Shown here: positions 32,972 to 41,876 of the stretch, in pieces | How positions within the stretch are numbered: the stretch's first letter is position 1 | How the letters are laid out: the number at the start of each line of letters is the position of its first letter | NCBI GenBank assembly: GCA_017557195.1 | Contig: JAFZAL010000041.1 | Location: 1-51,066 of the forward strand | From: Thermoguttaceae bacterium | GTDB taxonomy: Bacteria > Planctomycetota > Planctomycetia > Pirellulales > Thermoguttaceae | Length of the DNA: 51,066 nt | Reading direction: 5' to 3' | Position numbers and translations under genes: made by a program | The notes under the pieces: model-generated | What the model saw: only the letters and a program-made list of their open reading frames with translations | Databases searched by the model: none | What the model was told of the DNA's origin: nothing

Positions 32972-33650
32972 AAAAACAAAATATAATAATTTTGTACTGT
33001 TGTCAAGGCAATTCAATGGGTTATAAAAACATTCGTATTTTGATTTGGCGCTTCGCACAGACCAATTTATACTTCATGTTAAAATAGACAATGCTTATAC
33101 TATCATCCAATTGTTTCACGCATTTTAAGCGTCCGTTTAAAATGGAGAACTTAACCAGCGTATCAGCTTCATTAATCAGTTGTCAAAATAATATCAGAGC
33201 TTATAAATGGATATGAGCGATTTTAAGAAATTTAACCATATTGATAACAACATATTAAGCAGACTAAAATACTATATATACCTTCTCAGTAACAGAAATA
33301 GCTGTTTTAAAGAATTTTTTGACTTTTTTTCGAAAAAATGAGGGGGAGTTGCTTGAATAAAGCTCAATAATTGTGTATGATATTCGTATAATACTATGCA
33401 GATAAACATAGTTTATTTGGATAAAGTACAAAATGGATTGAATCCGATTTATTGTAATAAACAATAGTCTCGATTCAATCACAATTAAAAATAACGGTCG
33501 GAAGCTGTATTTTTAGTCTTTTTGTATTAGAGAATTTATCTCGTAAAACAAGCGAGGTTTTCAAAATCGGAAAGCTTGAGCCGGTTTTGAAGACCTAACG
33601 CTCTTGTCGTTGTGTATCGACATCAGCAGATTACGAAAGGAACATTACCA
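32972..33650 (+). promoter_or_regulatory. Long AT-rich upstream region with two leader hairpins before the His-rich surface gene
   Basis: About 680 bp with no gene. TATAAT lies at 33387-33392 without a clear -35. A hairpin pairs gattgaatc (33436-33444) with gattcaatc (33472-33480), with an inner ttattgt/acaataa stem. A second, stronger one pairs gaggttttcaaaatcgg-like sequence (33555-33570) with 33581-33596 over 16 bp, including two G-U pairs, with a 10-base loop; agcg/cgct (33551-33554 and 33599-33602) may extend it. It lies about 50 bases before the start codon. aaagga at 33636-33641 is the ribosome site. Regulation at RNA level is plausible but unproven. Confidence 0.5.
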
Positions 33651-36113
33651 ATGAAAAGCGTTAGCATGCTCAAAGTCTTGCTGGCTCTTGCAGTTCTTGC
33701 TCTGACAAGCGCTGCAATGGCAGAAGATGCGCCTTGGGTAATTGACAACATCGTCAAAACCGGGTCAGCAGACACAACCGAACCCTCTGCTGACGGTTCC
33801 TGCCTTCAAATTGAATTGAAGCTGGCTCCGTCTGCAAAGAACGTCCCTTGGCACAATTTTAAGATTGTCGACGTCAGCGGCGCTGTTGTCGGCTCGCTGG
33901 ATTCCTGGGACGAAGAAACCCGAACCCTGTTCTTCGATGGAGACTGGTCTAAAGTTGTCGGTCTTTATCTGGAAGGCATGGGAAACCGTCAGGAATTATT
34001 CCCCAACGCAGTCGTTCAAGACGTTGAACCGGTCAAACCGGTTGCTCCGGTTATCAAGCCGGCGGTTATCAACGACGTTCCGAGCTATCCGCTTCGTTAT
34101 GAAGAACCGATCGCCCGTACCGAACGTCACGTTATCGACAATGTCGAACGCGTTGTCAACGTTCATCACGACGGCGTCCGCACTTACTATGACGGACATC
34201 GCGACGTCTACGTAGACGATCACAATCACGTTGTTCATCATGGCGGAGACGTCTATCATGACGACGTACATCATCATGGAGGCGGAGGCGTTGGCGGTCA
34301 TGGACACGGACACGCTCATGGCGGATCCGGCGGACATGGTCACGGAGACGCTGTCGCTGACGGCGGAACTGGCGGAACATGCGATTGCGGTCATTGCGAC
34401 GGCAGTCACGGCGACGGCTGCACCTGCGCTCAATGCTCTGGCAAGGGCGGCGATGGCGCTGGAACTGGCGCTGGCGACGGCGATGGTTCTGGCTGCAAGT
34501 ACTGCGGCGGAACCGGCTGCGCGAAGTGCGGCAACGGTCCTGGTTCTCCCTGGGAAATGGACGCTTACGCTAAAAATGTCGGACAAGGCAACAAACTGGC
34601 TATGGGCGCTGGCAAAGGCGCTTACGGCGAAGAAGCTCCTGGCTGCGGCTGCGGCGAAGGTAAAGGTCCCGGAACCGGCGACGGAGACGGCGACGATTGC
34701 GGTTGCGACGATGGCGAAGGAACTGCTCCTGGCGAAGGCCCCGGTCCTGGTCCTGGAGAAGGCGAAGGTCCGCTTCCTGATGAGGGCGAAGGCCCGCTTC
34801 CCGATGAAGGCGAAGGTCCTGCTCCTGGCGAAGGCCCCGGTCCTGGTCCCGGCGAAGATTGCGGCTGCGGCCCTGAACCCGGCCCCAACCCGATGGAACC
34901 GCCAACCGGTCCTGAACCGAACGCTCCTGCCCCTGGTCCAGCTCCGGGAACAGCTCCTGGAATGGGTCCTGGAGGTCCGGGCGCTTATGGTCCGAACATG
35001 GTAAACCTGGCTCCTCAAGTCAGACCGCGCGTTAAGAACCTGGCGAAGAACTTCTTCAAGAAGCCGCCGGTAATCGACGGTCCAGAAATCTACGTCTTCA
35101 ATCCCCAGAAGCCTTATTACAATCCCCAGGTTCCGTACTATGGATACAATGGTTACGGCTACGGCGGCGGTTACGGCGCTGGCGGCGGAGGCGGAGGAGG
35201 AGCTTTCGGCAACATTCCGGAAGGCGCTTTCGATTACAAGAAACCCGAATATGAAGATCATTTTGTCCTGTACATTTCTACAGGAAACGATAAGACCGAA
35301 GGCATCGTTTATCAGGTAGACGAAAACGGCCGCATTCTCGGACAGGTCAAACTGCCGTACACTGCTACAGGTTTGGCTATTCACCGCGATAACGGTCTGG
35401 TCTGCGCCGCCCCGCGCGACGGAGGCAAGATTTACCGCATCAACGATTCCGGCAAGATGTCTCTGGTTATGGAAAACAGCGAAGACGTTGTTCACCCGTC
35501 TGACGTTGCCGTTGGATACAATTCCGACAGCATGATTCTTGCGGACGACCTCGCCAAGACGCTGACCCTGTCCAACACCGCTGGCATTAAACCGACCACT
35601 TACAAACGAATCAAGGGCAGCAAGTACGAACAGCCCAAGATGTCCGTTGCAGCCGGTCGTGACAAGTCCGTTCTGTTCTCCTCTGACGAAAACCCGGGCG
35701 TTTATCGTTACACTGGAAACGCAACTGAAACCGAACCGGTTCTGCCGAAGTCCGGAGCTGTTGCCGCCAGCAACGCCAACGATAACTGGGCAGCCACTCA
35801 GGACAACAGCATCGTTGTCATGGAAGGAACTCAGGAACAGTACTCGTTCGACGTTCCGTCCACCCACCGCGTTTACAAGAAAGGCATGCTCAGCTTTGCT
35901 CCGCGCGATGCCGTCGTAACAGCCGTTCAGCAGGCTGACGGAGATCAGGCGCCGTGGCTGATGATGTTCCGCAAGGACGAAAACGGCGAAAAGCAATGCC
36001 GATCCTTGTTCAAGTGGGATGAAGAAAAGTATGGCGAAATGCAAGACTTCGTCGTTGGTCCGCGTATGTACTGGGAACAGACTGATCGCAAGACCATGAA
36101 GAGCATGTACTAA
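33651..36113 (+). CDS. Large secreted His/Cys/Gly/Pro-rich protein with beta-propeller-like C-terminus
   Basis: An 820-residue protein with signal peptide MKSVSMLKVLLALAVLALTS (cut near AMAE). ATG 33651 is preferred, with aaagga 10 bp upstream. Order of parts: residues 25-130, a small beta domain (ITFD-like; PWHNFKIVDVSGAVVGSLD); about 169-234, very His-rich (VVHHGGDVYHDDVHHHGGGG; GHGHGHAHGG); about 243-299, Cys-rich with CDCGHCDG, CTCAQCSGKGG and CKYCGGTGCAKCGNG, resembling DnaJ-type zinc-finger repeats; about 334-415, a GEGPLPDEGEGP-type repeat; then Pro/Tyr/Gly-rich (YYGYNGYGYGGGYGAGGGGG); and about 530-820, repeated strands suggesting a propeller (GIVYQVDENGRILGQVKL; GLAIHRDNGLVCAAPRDGG). 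Metal binding and surface location are inferred. The protein as a whole was not recognised. Confidence 0.85.
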   Translation: MKSVSMLKVLLALAVLALTSAAMAEDAPWVIDNIVKTGSADTTEPSADGSCLQIELKLAPSAKNVPWHNFKIVDVSGAVVGSLDSWDEETRTLFFDGDWSKVVGLYLEGMGNRQELFPNAVVQDVEPVKPVAPVIKPAVINDVPSYPLRYEEPIARTERHVIDNVERVVNVHHDGVRTYYDGHRDVYVDDHNHVVHHGGDVYHDDVHHHGGGGVGGHGHGHAHGGSGGHGHGDAVADGGTGGTCDCGHCDGSHGDGCTCAQCSGKGGDGAGTGAGDGDGSGCKYCGGTGCAKCGNGPGSPWEMDAYAKNVGQGNKLAMGAGKGAYGEEAPGCGCGEGKGPGTGDGDGDDCGCDDGEGTAPGEGPGPGPGEGEGPLPDEGEGPLPDEGEGPAPGEGPGPGPGEDCGCGPEPGPNPMEPPTGPEPNAPAPGPAPGTAPGMGPGGPGAYGPNMVNLAPQVRPRVKNLAKNFFKKPPVIDGPEIYVFNPQKPYYNPQVPYYGYNGYGYGGGYGAGGGGGGGAFGNIPEGAFDYKKPEYEDHFVLYISTGNDKTEGIVYQVDENGRILGQVKLPYTATGLAIHRDNGLVCAAPRDGGKIYRINDSGKMSLVMENSEDVVHPSDVAVGYNSDSMILADDLAKTLTLSNTAGIKPTTYKRIKGSKYEQPKMSVAAGRDKSVLFSSDENPGVYRYTGNATETEPVLPKSGAVAASNANDNWAATQDNSIVVMEGTQEQYSFDVPSTHRVYKKGMLSFAPRDAVVTAVQQADGDQAPWLMMFRKDENGEKQCRSLFKWDEEKYGEMQDFVVGPRMYWEQTDRKTMKSMY

Positions 36114-36152
36114 TACTTTTGCTTTTCTAAACTTTCGTAATCTGTAACATTA

Positions 36153-36189
36153 CCGCGGGATTCAGCTTTGACCGGATCCCGCGGTTTTT
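36153..36189 (+). terminator. Intrinsic terminator after the His-rich protein gene
   Basis: A perfect 9-bp stem ccgcgggat/atcccgcgg (36153-36161 and 36176-36184) with a 14-base loop is followed by TTTTT (36185-36189). This is the clearest rho-independent terminator in the window. Confidence 0.9.
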
Positions 36190-36263
36190 GCAGTTAAAAG
36201 CCTTTTTCTGTTGTTCTGTTTTTATTGTTTGCTAATCCCCATAGATCACAAACGGCATTTACA

Positions 36264-36830
36264 ATGAACGCACGACTGTTGATTTCAATTACCGTTTTAG
36301 CGATGTTTTCCGCCATTAGTTCTACAGCCTTGGCGCAAAACGCTCCTGCAAGCGCGGTTCAGCTTCCAACATTCGGATACAATACTGTTAATACAACAGT
36401 ATCCGTACCGGATCGCGGCGGGGTTTACATGGGTGGAATCAAACGATCGTCTTCTGGCAGAACAGAATCTGGGGCGCCTTTATTGCCGTTTAAAAATCGA
36501 TCGATTGGCAATCAGACGTCTGCATCCTCTTTTAGCGTTCATGCATATATTCACGATTTCGAGGCTATGGACGAAGCCGCGCTCAGCGCTGGAGCAGCCG
36601 CTATTTCCAACGGCGCAGGCGGTCCAGCTATCGTCAATGGAAACAAAACCATTCCATTCCGATACGCAGACATGCAGCCGCAGCCGCAGCGAAAGACAGC
36701 CAATGCAAATCAGGTGTCAGTTCGCAAGCGTACAAAATCCGCCAACACAACTGACGAACCGTTGGTTCTGACAGGACGCCGAACAAAGAACGCCGCTGTT
36801 CTGGGAAATATTAAAGATTCTCTTGAATAA
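36264..36830 (+). CDS. Small secreted protein of unknown function
   Basis: A 188-residue protein starting at ATG 36264 with signal peptide MNARLLISITVLAMFSAISS (TALAQ cleavage). The mature part is polar, low in Cys, and rich in Ser, Asn, Ala and Arg (YNTVNTTVSVPDRGGVYMGG), with a basic C-terminal half. No family was recognised. It ends 2 bp before the start of a large DNA methyltransferase gene, so the two are probably cotranscribed and translationally close. A shared function is not evident; the pairing may be incidental. Confidence 0.7.
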   Translation: MNARLLISITVLAMFSAISSTALAQNAPASAVQLPTFGYNTVNTTVSVPDRGGVYMGGIKRSSSGRTESGAPLLPFKNRSIGNQTSASSFSVHAYIHDFEAMDEAALSAGAAAISNGAGGPAIVNGNKTIPFRYADMQPQPQRKTANANQVSVRKRTKSANTTDEPLVLTGRRTKNAAVLGNIKDSLE

Positions 36831-36832
36831 AC

Positions 36833-39460
36833 ATGAATTCAAAAGATTCTCTTATCTTGCCGCGTCCAGTCGGTGGGAATCCTGTTTTACTTTGGGACAA
36901 TAAAGACGCTGCATCAGACGCCAATTTAACGATTGACATCCATGAACTTATCGTCCATGAACGCCATTGTCCAGAACGTCAGGCGCAAAAGCTGCTTTCT
37001 GAAAACACGACTCGAAAACGCAAATCTGCTCAGCAAACTCTGTTTGACTCTTCAGATAATGCGTCAAATTCCAAGCCATATATTAGCTCATACATTCATT
37101 CCAGGAACTGGAACAACCGTTTGATTCTGGGCGATTCTCTGCTTGTCATGGCTTCGCTGCTAAAGCGTGACAACTTGAAGGGCAAAGTTCAAGCGGTATA
37201 CTTTGATCCGCCTTACGGGATCAATTTCAGCAAGAACGTCAAGCTGTCAAACAGCCGCAAACAATCTGCGGAGGCAGAACCGAATAGCGAGCTTTTCCCG
37301 GACGTTCAGGCGTACCGTGACAGCTGGCGCAACGGGATTTCCGGTTATCTGAATTTTCTTCGAGACCGTCTGACGCTGATACGGGAATTACTCACTGATT
37401 CCGGCTCAATTTTCGTTCAGATGGGCGAGGAAAACGTCCATCGCGTTCGTCTTGTTCTGGACGAAATTTTTGGCGCCGAGAATTTTGTTACGACTATTAA
37501 TTATCGAACGTCAAGCGGATTCCCAACTCGCGCAATCAGCCGCGTTGGAGACTATATCCTCTGGTACGGAAAAGACAAACGCGTTCTGAAATACCATCCG
37601 TTATTCCGCAGCAAAAACCCGCTTACGGGAGACGAGCATGGGAACTATCGATTTATAGAACTCCCGGATTATTCTCGTCGTCCGATGACGCCGGAGGAAC
37701 GATCGGGCGAACAGCCGCTTCCCAAAGGGGCGAGAATCTATCTGCCCGGCGCTATGGACAGCCAGGGAATTCAAAACCGCTCCCAACCTGTTGAATTCCG
37801 AGGGAAAACATATCATCCAGCTGGAAGCAGAATCTGGACGGCGCAATATCCAGACGGCATGGAGCGGCTGAAAAAAGCAAACCGAATCGAAGCCATCGGG
37901 AAAAATCTGCGATACGTTCGGTATCTGGACGACTTCCCGTACATCCCTCTTACTTCCTCCTGGAACGATACGGGCGCAGCGGGCTTTTCGTACGATAAAC
38001 GATACGCCGTCCAGACCAATCCGCTTGTCGTTCAGCGGTGTTTACTCATGTCAACAGATCCCGGAGATCTGGTTTTAGACCCGGCTTGCGGGTCCGGCGT
38101 AACAGCGTTTGAAGCGGAGCGCTGGGGTCGCCGCTGGATTGGCATCGATACGTCGCGCTGCGCTGTCGCTATTACAACCGCTCGCCTTTTGGGCGGGAAA
38201 TATCCGTATTATCAGATTGAAAACCTGTCAGACAATCCGTCAGAAGGATTTACATATCATACTGTTCCCCATGTAACGGTCAAGTCGGCGGGAACAAACG
38301 AACAAATCGACGTCGTTTGGGATAAATACCAACCGAAATTGCAAGAACTTGTTACAAAATTAAACTCTCTTTCCGGTCAGAACTGGAAAGACTGGGAAAT
38401 ACCTCATCTGTCAGACGCGCTCGTTAATAAACTGCACGCCGATATTCCTTTATTTATTCAAACGCTTGAACGTTACTGGCAAACGTTCGCCTGTCGTCAA
38501 AAGGAAATTGACGCGGCTATTGCAGAGAACTCGGAATCGGAACCGATCTTCGATCAGCCGTTTGAAGATCCAAATCGCAGCCGTTGTACAAGCTCGTTTA
38601 CAGTTGAAAGTCTTTATCCTGACGCCATCAAGACGACTGCAAAATCCGTAAAGAAGACGGCTAAAGGAAATGCGTTCGTCAAAAACATTTTGGCTCACTT
38701 GTCACTTTCAGGAATCGTTTTGTACGGAAAGAAACAACGCCTCAAATTTAGCGATCTGCATTTAGTTAAATCCCAAAAGCTGACTGCGGAGGGCGAGTTT
38801 ATGGTCAATCATAAATCCGCAGCAGCTAGCGTTTTAATTTCAGACGAGTTCGAAACCATTTCGTCTTCCGTTATATCGCAGGCGGCAAAAGAGGCGCATA
38901 AGAATCAGAAGAACGCGCTGTTTGTGCTAGCATTTGATTTCGCGCCTTTGGAATCGGAATTCCTTTCATCGCTTCCCTTGCCTGTCTATCCGGTTAGAAT
39001 CAGCCCGGACATGCACGCAGCGAATGAACTGACCAATTCAGAATCCAACGCCTGTTTCGTTTTATACGGAGCGCCCATCGTGATCGTTGCACCTGTTTCC
39101 AATACGGAAATTCAGCTTGAATTAAAAGGCGTCCGGATGTACAATCCGCTTGTTCAGACGGAAGAAATTCAGCCGCCTCAAAGCGTTGAGGCATGGTTTA
39201 TCGACTCGAATTACAACGGACGCGAATTCACCGTTTCTCAAGCGCGCTATCCAGACGCCAGCTTGAATCCCTATCGCCGCTGGAACAGCAAGGCGGACGC
39301 GCCGCGCCTCAATCAAACAGAATGGGACGCGCTGACCAGCTCCGTTTCCGACGTTATCAGCAATTCCAAGAGCTCCATTGCTGTAAAAATCGTTTCTCCC
39401 GCTGGAGACGAAAGCGCCGTTGTCATTTCAGTTCCATCCTCACGCCTAACCAAACGATAA
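36833..39460 (+). CDS. Large orphan DNA methyltransferase (type III Mod-like, beta class)
   Basis: An 875-residue enzyme. Motif IV DPPY is at 125-128 (QAVYFDPPYGINFSKNVKLS), preceded by LILGDSLLVMASL. Motif I is DPACGSGVTAFEAERWG near residue 416, followed by RRWIGIDTSRCAVAITTARL. The central target-recognition region spans about 200-400. The C-terminal 400 residues have no obvious motif and may interact with a partner. Family members of this size usually pair with a restriction helicase; no helicase or nuclease gene lies nearby, so this is an orphan here. It is flanked by a secreted-protein gene (2 bp upstream) and miaA (16 bp downstream) in one apparent operon. No Shine-Dalgarno sequence is seen. 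Confidence 0.9.
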   Translation: MNSKDSLILPRPVGGNPVLLWDNKDAASDANLTIDIHELIVHERHCPERQAQKLLSENTTRKRKSAQQTLFDSSDNASNSKPYISSYIHSRNWNNRLILGDSLLVMASLLKRDNLKGKVQAVYFDPPYGINFSKNVKLSNSRKQSAEAEPNSELFPDVQAYRDSWRNGISGYLNFLRDRLTLIRELLTDSGSIFVQMGEENVHRVRLVLDEIFGAENFVTTINYRTSSGFPTRAISRVGDYILWYGKDKRVLKYHPLFRSKNPLTGDEHGNYRFIELPDYSRRPMTPEERSGEQPLPKGARIYLPGAMDSQGIQNRSQPVEFRGKTYHPAGSRIWTAQYPDGMERLKKANRIEAIGKNLRYVRYLDDFPYIPLTSSWNDTGAAGFSYDKRYAVQTNPLVVQRCLLMSTDPGDLVLDPACGSGVTAFEAERWGRRWIGIDTSRCAVAITTARLLGGKYPYYQIENLSDNPSEGFTYHTVPHVTVKSAGTNEQIDVVWDKYQPKLQELVTKLNSLSGQNWKDWEIPHLSDALVNKLHADIPLFIQTLERYWQTFACRQKEIDAAIAENSESEPIFDQPFEDPNRSRCTSSFTVESLYPDAIKTTAKSVKKTAKGNAFVKNILAHLSLSGIVLYGKKQRLKFSDLHLVKSQKLTAEGEFMVNHKSAAASVLISDEFETISSSVISQAAKEAHKNQKNALFVLAFDFAPLESEFLSSLPLPVYPVRISPDMHAANELTNSESNACFVLYGAPIVIVAPVSNTEIQLELKGVRMYNPLVQTEEIQPPQSVEAWFIDSNYNGREFTVSQARYPDASLNPYRRWNSKADAPRLNQTEWDALTSSVSDVISNSKSSIAVKIVSPAGDESAVVISVPSSRLTKR

Positions 39461-39476
39461 CACTCGATTTAGCTTC

Positions 39477-40388
39477 ATGTTCAACTTTGCAAAATACTGC
39501 TGGTTTTTGACAGGCCCGACGGCGTCGGGAAAGTCAGATTTGGCTATCGATTGGGCGTTAGAACATAACGCGGAAATTCTGTCGATGGACTCGGCAGCAA
39601 TTTACAGACGCATGGACATTGGAACCGCCAAGCCCTCGCCAGAACAGCGAGCCGCCGTCCCGCACCATCTTCTGGACATCGCCAACCCCAGCGAAGAATT
39701 TTCCGTCGCCCAGTATTGCGAGGCGGCGGAAGCCTGCGTTCAAGACATCCTCTCAAGAGGCAAAGTCCCGCTTTTCGTTGGAGGAACGCCGCTGTATTTA
39801 AAAGCCCTGCTGCGCGGGCTTTTCGACGGACCCGGGGCAGACTGGTCAATACGTCAGGAACTGCAAGGAGTAGTCGATTCTTTTGGTCTGGAACGTCTTC
39901 ACGCCATGCTGGAAGAAATCGACCCTGTCGCGGCGACTAAACTGCACGTCAACGACTCCCGGCGCGTTATTAGAGCCATTGAGGTTTATCGACTTACAGG
40001 GAAACCCATTTCTCAATGGCAACAAGAACACGACAAGCCTGTACCGCAGGAAGATTGCCGCGTCTACGCTTTGGAAGTCCCTAAACCGGAACTGGACGCG
40101 CGCATCGCAGTTCGGGTTGACGCCATGCTTGCCGCAGGGCTAATCGACGAAGTACGCCGACTAATCCAGTTCGACTCGCCCTTATCCCGAACCGCCTCAC
40201 AGGCAGTCGGCTACCGGGAGCCGATTCAATGGATCGAAAACGGCGAAACCGCGCCGCTGTCAGAACTTAGGGAAGAAATCATCCTGCACACGCGTCAGCT
40301 GGCAAAACGACAAATGACCTGGTTCAGAGGGCTGTCTGAATGCAGGATAATCAACGATCCTCAAAGTTTCAGATCAACTGGCGAGTAA
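39477..40388 (+). CDS. miaA: tRNA dimethylallyltransferase
   Basis: A 303-residue enzyme that adds dimethylallyl to A37 of tRNAs reading UNN codons. P-loop: WFLTGPTASGKSDLAIDWAL. MDSAAIYRRMDIGTAKP follows, then HHLLDIANPSEEFSVAQYCE, FVGGTPLYLKALLRGLFDG and the C-terminal QAVGYREPIQWIENGE and HTRQLAKRQMTWFRGL. Length is normal. It lies 16 bp after the methyltransferase stop and is probably in the same operon. ATG 39477 is used; alternatives would cut the P-loop region. Confidence 0.96.
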   Translation: MFNFAKYCWFLTGPTASGKSDLAIDWALEHNAEILSMDSAAIYRRMDIGTAKPSPEQRAAVPHHLLDIANPSEEFSVAQYCEAAEACVQDILSRGKVPLFVGGTPLYLKALLRGLFDGPGADWSIRQELQGVVDSFGLERLHAMLEEIDPVAATKLHVNDSRRVIRAIEVYRLTGKPISQWQQEHDKPVPQEDCRVYALEVPKPELDARIAVRVDAMLAAGLIDEVRRLIQFDSPLSRTASQAVGYREPIQWIENGETAPLSELREEIILHTRQLAKRQMTWFRGLSECRIINDPQSFRSTGE

Positions 40389-40670
40389 ATCCAAACCTTT
40401 TGAAAACGCGATGCGTATTGAAATTATAAGCCATTATTTTTACAATAGATAAGAGGAAATCAAGCCCTATAACCGGTAAATTTTACCTAATAATATTTCC
40501 AAAAAGAAATTTTTGAAAAATGAGCGAAAAACACTCTTAGAAGCGCTTGATTTTCTTTTTAGTATTGATTATTATTAAGGTATAATAAAGAACGTAAAAA
40601 AGGCGTTTATTTTGAGAAGTTTCAGTTACTTATCCTGATATTTTTTCATTTCGGTTTAACTTCGTTAGCC

Positions 40671-40730
40671 GCCGAAAATATATTGGAATTGCTGGCGCCT
40701 GCCAGATAAATCAGGTATTCCAATATCGGC
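40671..40730 (+). promoter_or_regulatory. Structured leader upstream of hpf
   Basis: atattggaat (40680-40689) pairs perfectly with attccaatat (40717-40726). gccga/tcggc extends the stem outward, and an inner hairpin ctggc/gccag (40692-40705) adds a second stem. The structure ends 24 bp before the hpf start codon and just before its ribosome site. The rest of 40389-40754 is AT-rich; a TATAAT-like box occurs near 40581 (ggtataata). It is probably an RNA element or a DNA operator for the hpf-pts cluster; the type was not recognised. Confidence 0.5.
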
Positions 40731-40754
40731 GAATAACAGAAAAGGAAGGTACAA

Positions 40755-41060
40755 ATGAACGTAACAATTTCCACGCGACATGGTAACGTCAGCGAGCAGA
40801 CTCAGGCCCATTTGGAGTCAAAAGTCGAGAAACTCGGTCGTAATTTCGACTCCGTTACAGGCGTCGACATCCTGATCGACTTGGCAAACCGAGAAAAGCC
40901 TACCTTGAGCGTTACGGTCAAACAGAAAAACCTCGCAGACGCTTACGCGACGATTGATAATACGGAACTCCTTACCGCCATGGACATGGCGCTGGACAAA
41001 CTGGAACAACAGCTTCGCAAAGCAAAAGAAAGGAAGATTGACGAGCACAAAAAGCCTTGA
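40755..41060 (+). CDS. hpf: Ribosome hibernation promoting factor (short type)
   Basis: A 101-residue protein of the HPF/YfiA family: MNVTISTRHGNVSEQTQAHL, then VTGVDILIDLANREKPTLSV and DAYATIDNTELLTAMDMALD, with a Lys-rich C-terminus (LEQQLRKAKERKIDEHKKP). It lacks the extra dimerisation domain of long HPF. It binds the 30S decoding region and promotes inactive ribosomes in poor growth. aaggaagg precedes ATG 40755. Its position before ptsN-like, HPr and EI genes recalls the rpoN-hpf-ptsN order of Proteobacteria, although rpoN is absent here. Confidence 0.92.
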   Translation: MNVTISTRHGNVSEQTQAHLESKVEKLGRNFDSVTGVDILIDLANREKPTLSVTVKQKNLADAYATIDNTELLTAMDMALDKLEQQLRKAKERKIDEHKKP

Positions 41061-41303
41061 GCGCTTCAAGGTCAACAACTGCGCGTAAGCGCCAAATGAT
41101 AAAACAGCAAATTTGCGTATTATCGGTCAATTAAACTGTGTTAAAAACGAGGATATATAGCAGATTTTTTTGTTTATATTCTGATTTTACCGAAAAAAAC
41201 GAAAAAAATGGAGAGAACTTTTATTGTTTTTCCTCCCTCCTCCATTTAAATTTAACGCGAATTTGATATATTATAACCAACATCATTTTATTGAGTTTTA
41301 TTT

Positions 41304-41332
41304 ACGGCAAGAGAAACTGTTTCTCTTGCCGT
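41304..41332 (+). promoter_or_regulatory. Perfect 13-bp hairpin just upstream of ptsN
   Basis: acggcaagagaaa (41304-41316) and tttctcttgccgt (41320-41332) are perfectly complementary with a 3-base loop, 34 bp before ATG 41367. It is followed by T-rich but interrupted sequence (gttagttaactttatttatt). It could be a terminator or attenuator between hpf and ptsN, or a leader stabiliser. AAGGAG at 41352-41357 is the ribosome site for ptsN. The remaining part of 41061-41303 is AT-rich with a TATTATAA near 41268. Confidence 0.6.
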
Positions 41333-41366
41333 TAGTTAACTTTATTTATTTAAGGAGTCCTCGCCA

Positions 41367-41840
41367 ATGAGGTTTGATGAATTTATCGTAGCAGATTCGA
41401 TTAATCCCAATCTTCAAGCGACAAAAAAAGAAGACGCTATTCGAGAGATGGCGAATTCTTTGGTCGAAGCCGGCAAATTGCCCCGAGACGATTATGAAAG
41501 CCTCGTTCGCGCTATTATTAAACGTGAAGAGTTGGGGAGTACTGGCATTGGTCGCGGTATCGCTGTTCCGCACACCAAGCACCCTTGTGTCCAGGAACTG
41601 GTTGGCACCGTTGCAGTGAGCAACAAGGGCGTCGAATTCAACAGTCTTGACGGCGAGCCGGTCTATGTAATGTTCTTGCTCATTTCCCCGCCAAACGAAC
41701 CCGCGCGACATTTGCGAGCTCTTGAACTCATTGCCCGTCAGCTTCGCAACGATACGTTCTGCAGATTCCTCAAGCAGGCGCGTAACAGCAAAGACATCTT
41801 GCAGTTGCTTTCCGAGGCGGATAACAATCAGTTTGAATGA
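41367..41840 (+). CDS. PTS EIIA domain protein, PtsN-like
   Basis: A 157-residue single-domain EIIA of the fructose/nitrogen subfamily. Phosphorylatable His69 sits in GSTGIGRGIAVPHTKHP. Other landmarks: KKEDAIREMANSLVEAGKL, FNSLDGEPVYVMFLLISPPN and HLRALELIARQLRNDTF. With HPr and enzyme I downstream and no EIIB/EIIC in the window, it probably acts as a regulatory phosphate acceptor, like EIIA-Ntr, rather than in sugar import. AAGGAG 9 bp before ATG 41367 supports the start. Confidence 0.9.
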   Translation: MRFDEFIVADSINPNLQATKKEDAIREMANSLVEAGKLPRDDYESLVRAIIKREELGSTGIGRGIAVPHTKHPCVQELVGTVAVSNKGVEFNSLDGEPVYVMFLLISPPNEPARHLRALELIARQLRNDTFCRFLKQARNSKDILQLLSEADNNQFE

Positions 41841-41876
41841 TCCGATTGACTCCAAGAGCCCTGTTAAAGTTTCATG

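Noticed and set aside
34231..35004. A 257-codon plus-strand frame inside the same gene
   Set aside because: An out-of-frame shadow of the biased Gly/Glu/Pro region; Ala/Leu/Lys low complexity, no start signal.
33996..36044. A 682-codon open frame on the minus strand, opposite the His-rich secreted protein
   Set aside because: It lies entirely inside the plus-strand gene. Its low-complexity Ala/Val/Ser/Arg content mirrors the repetitive Gly/Pro/Asp codons opposite. The plus-strand product has a signal peptide, ribosome site and terminator.
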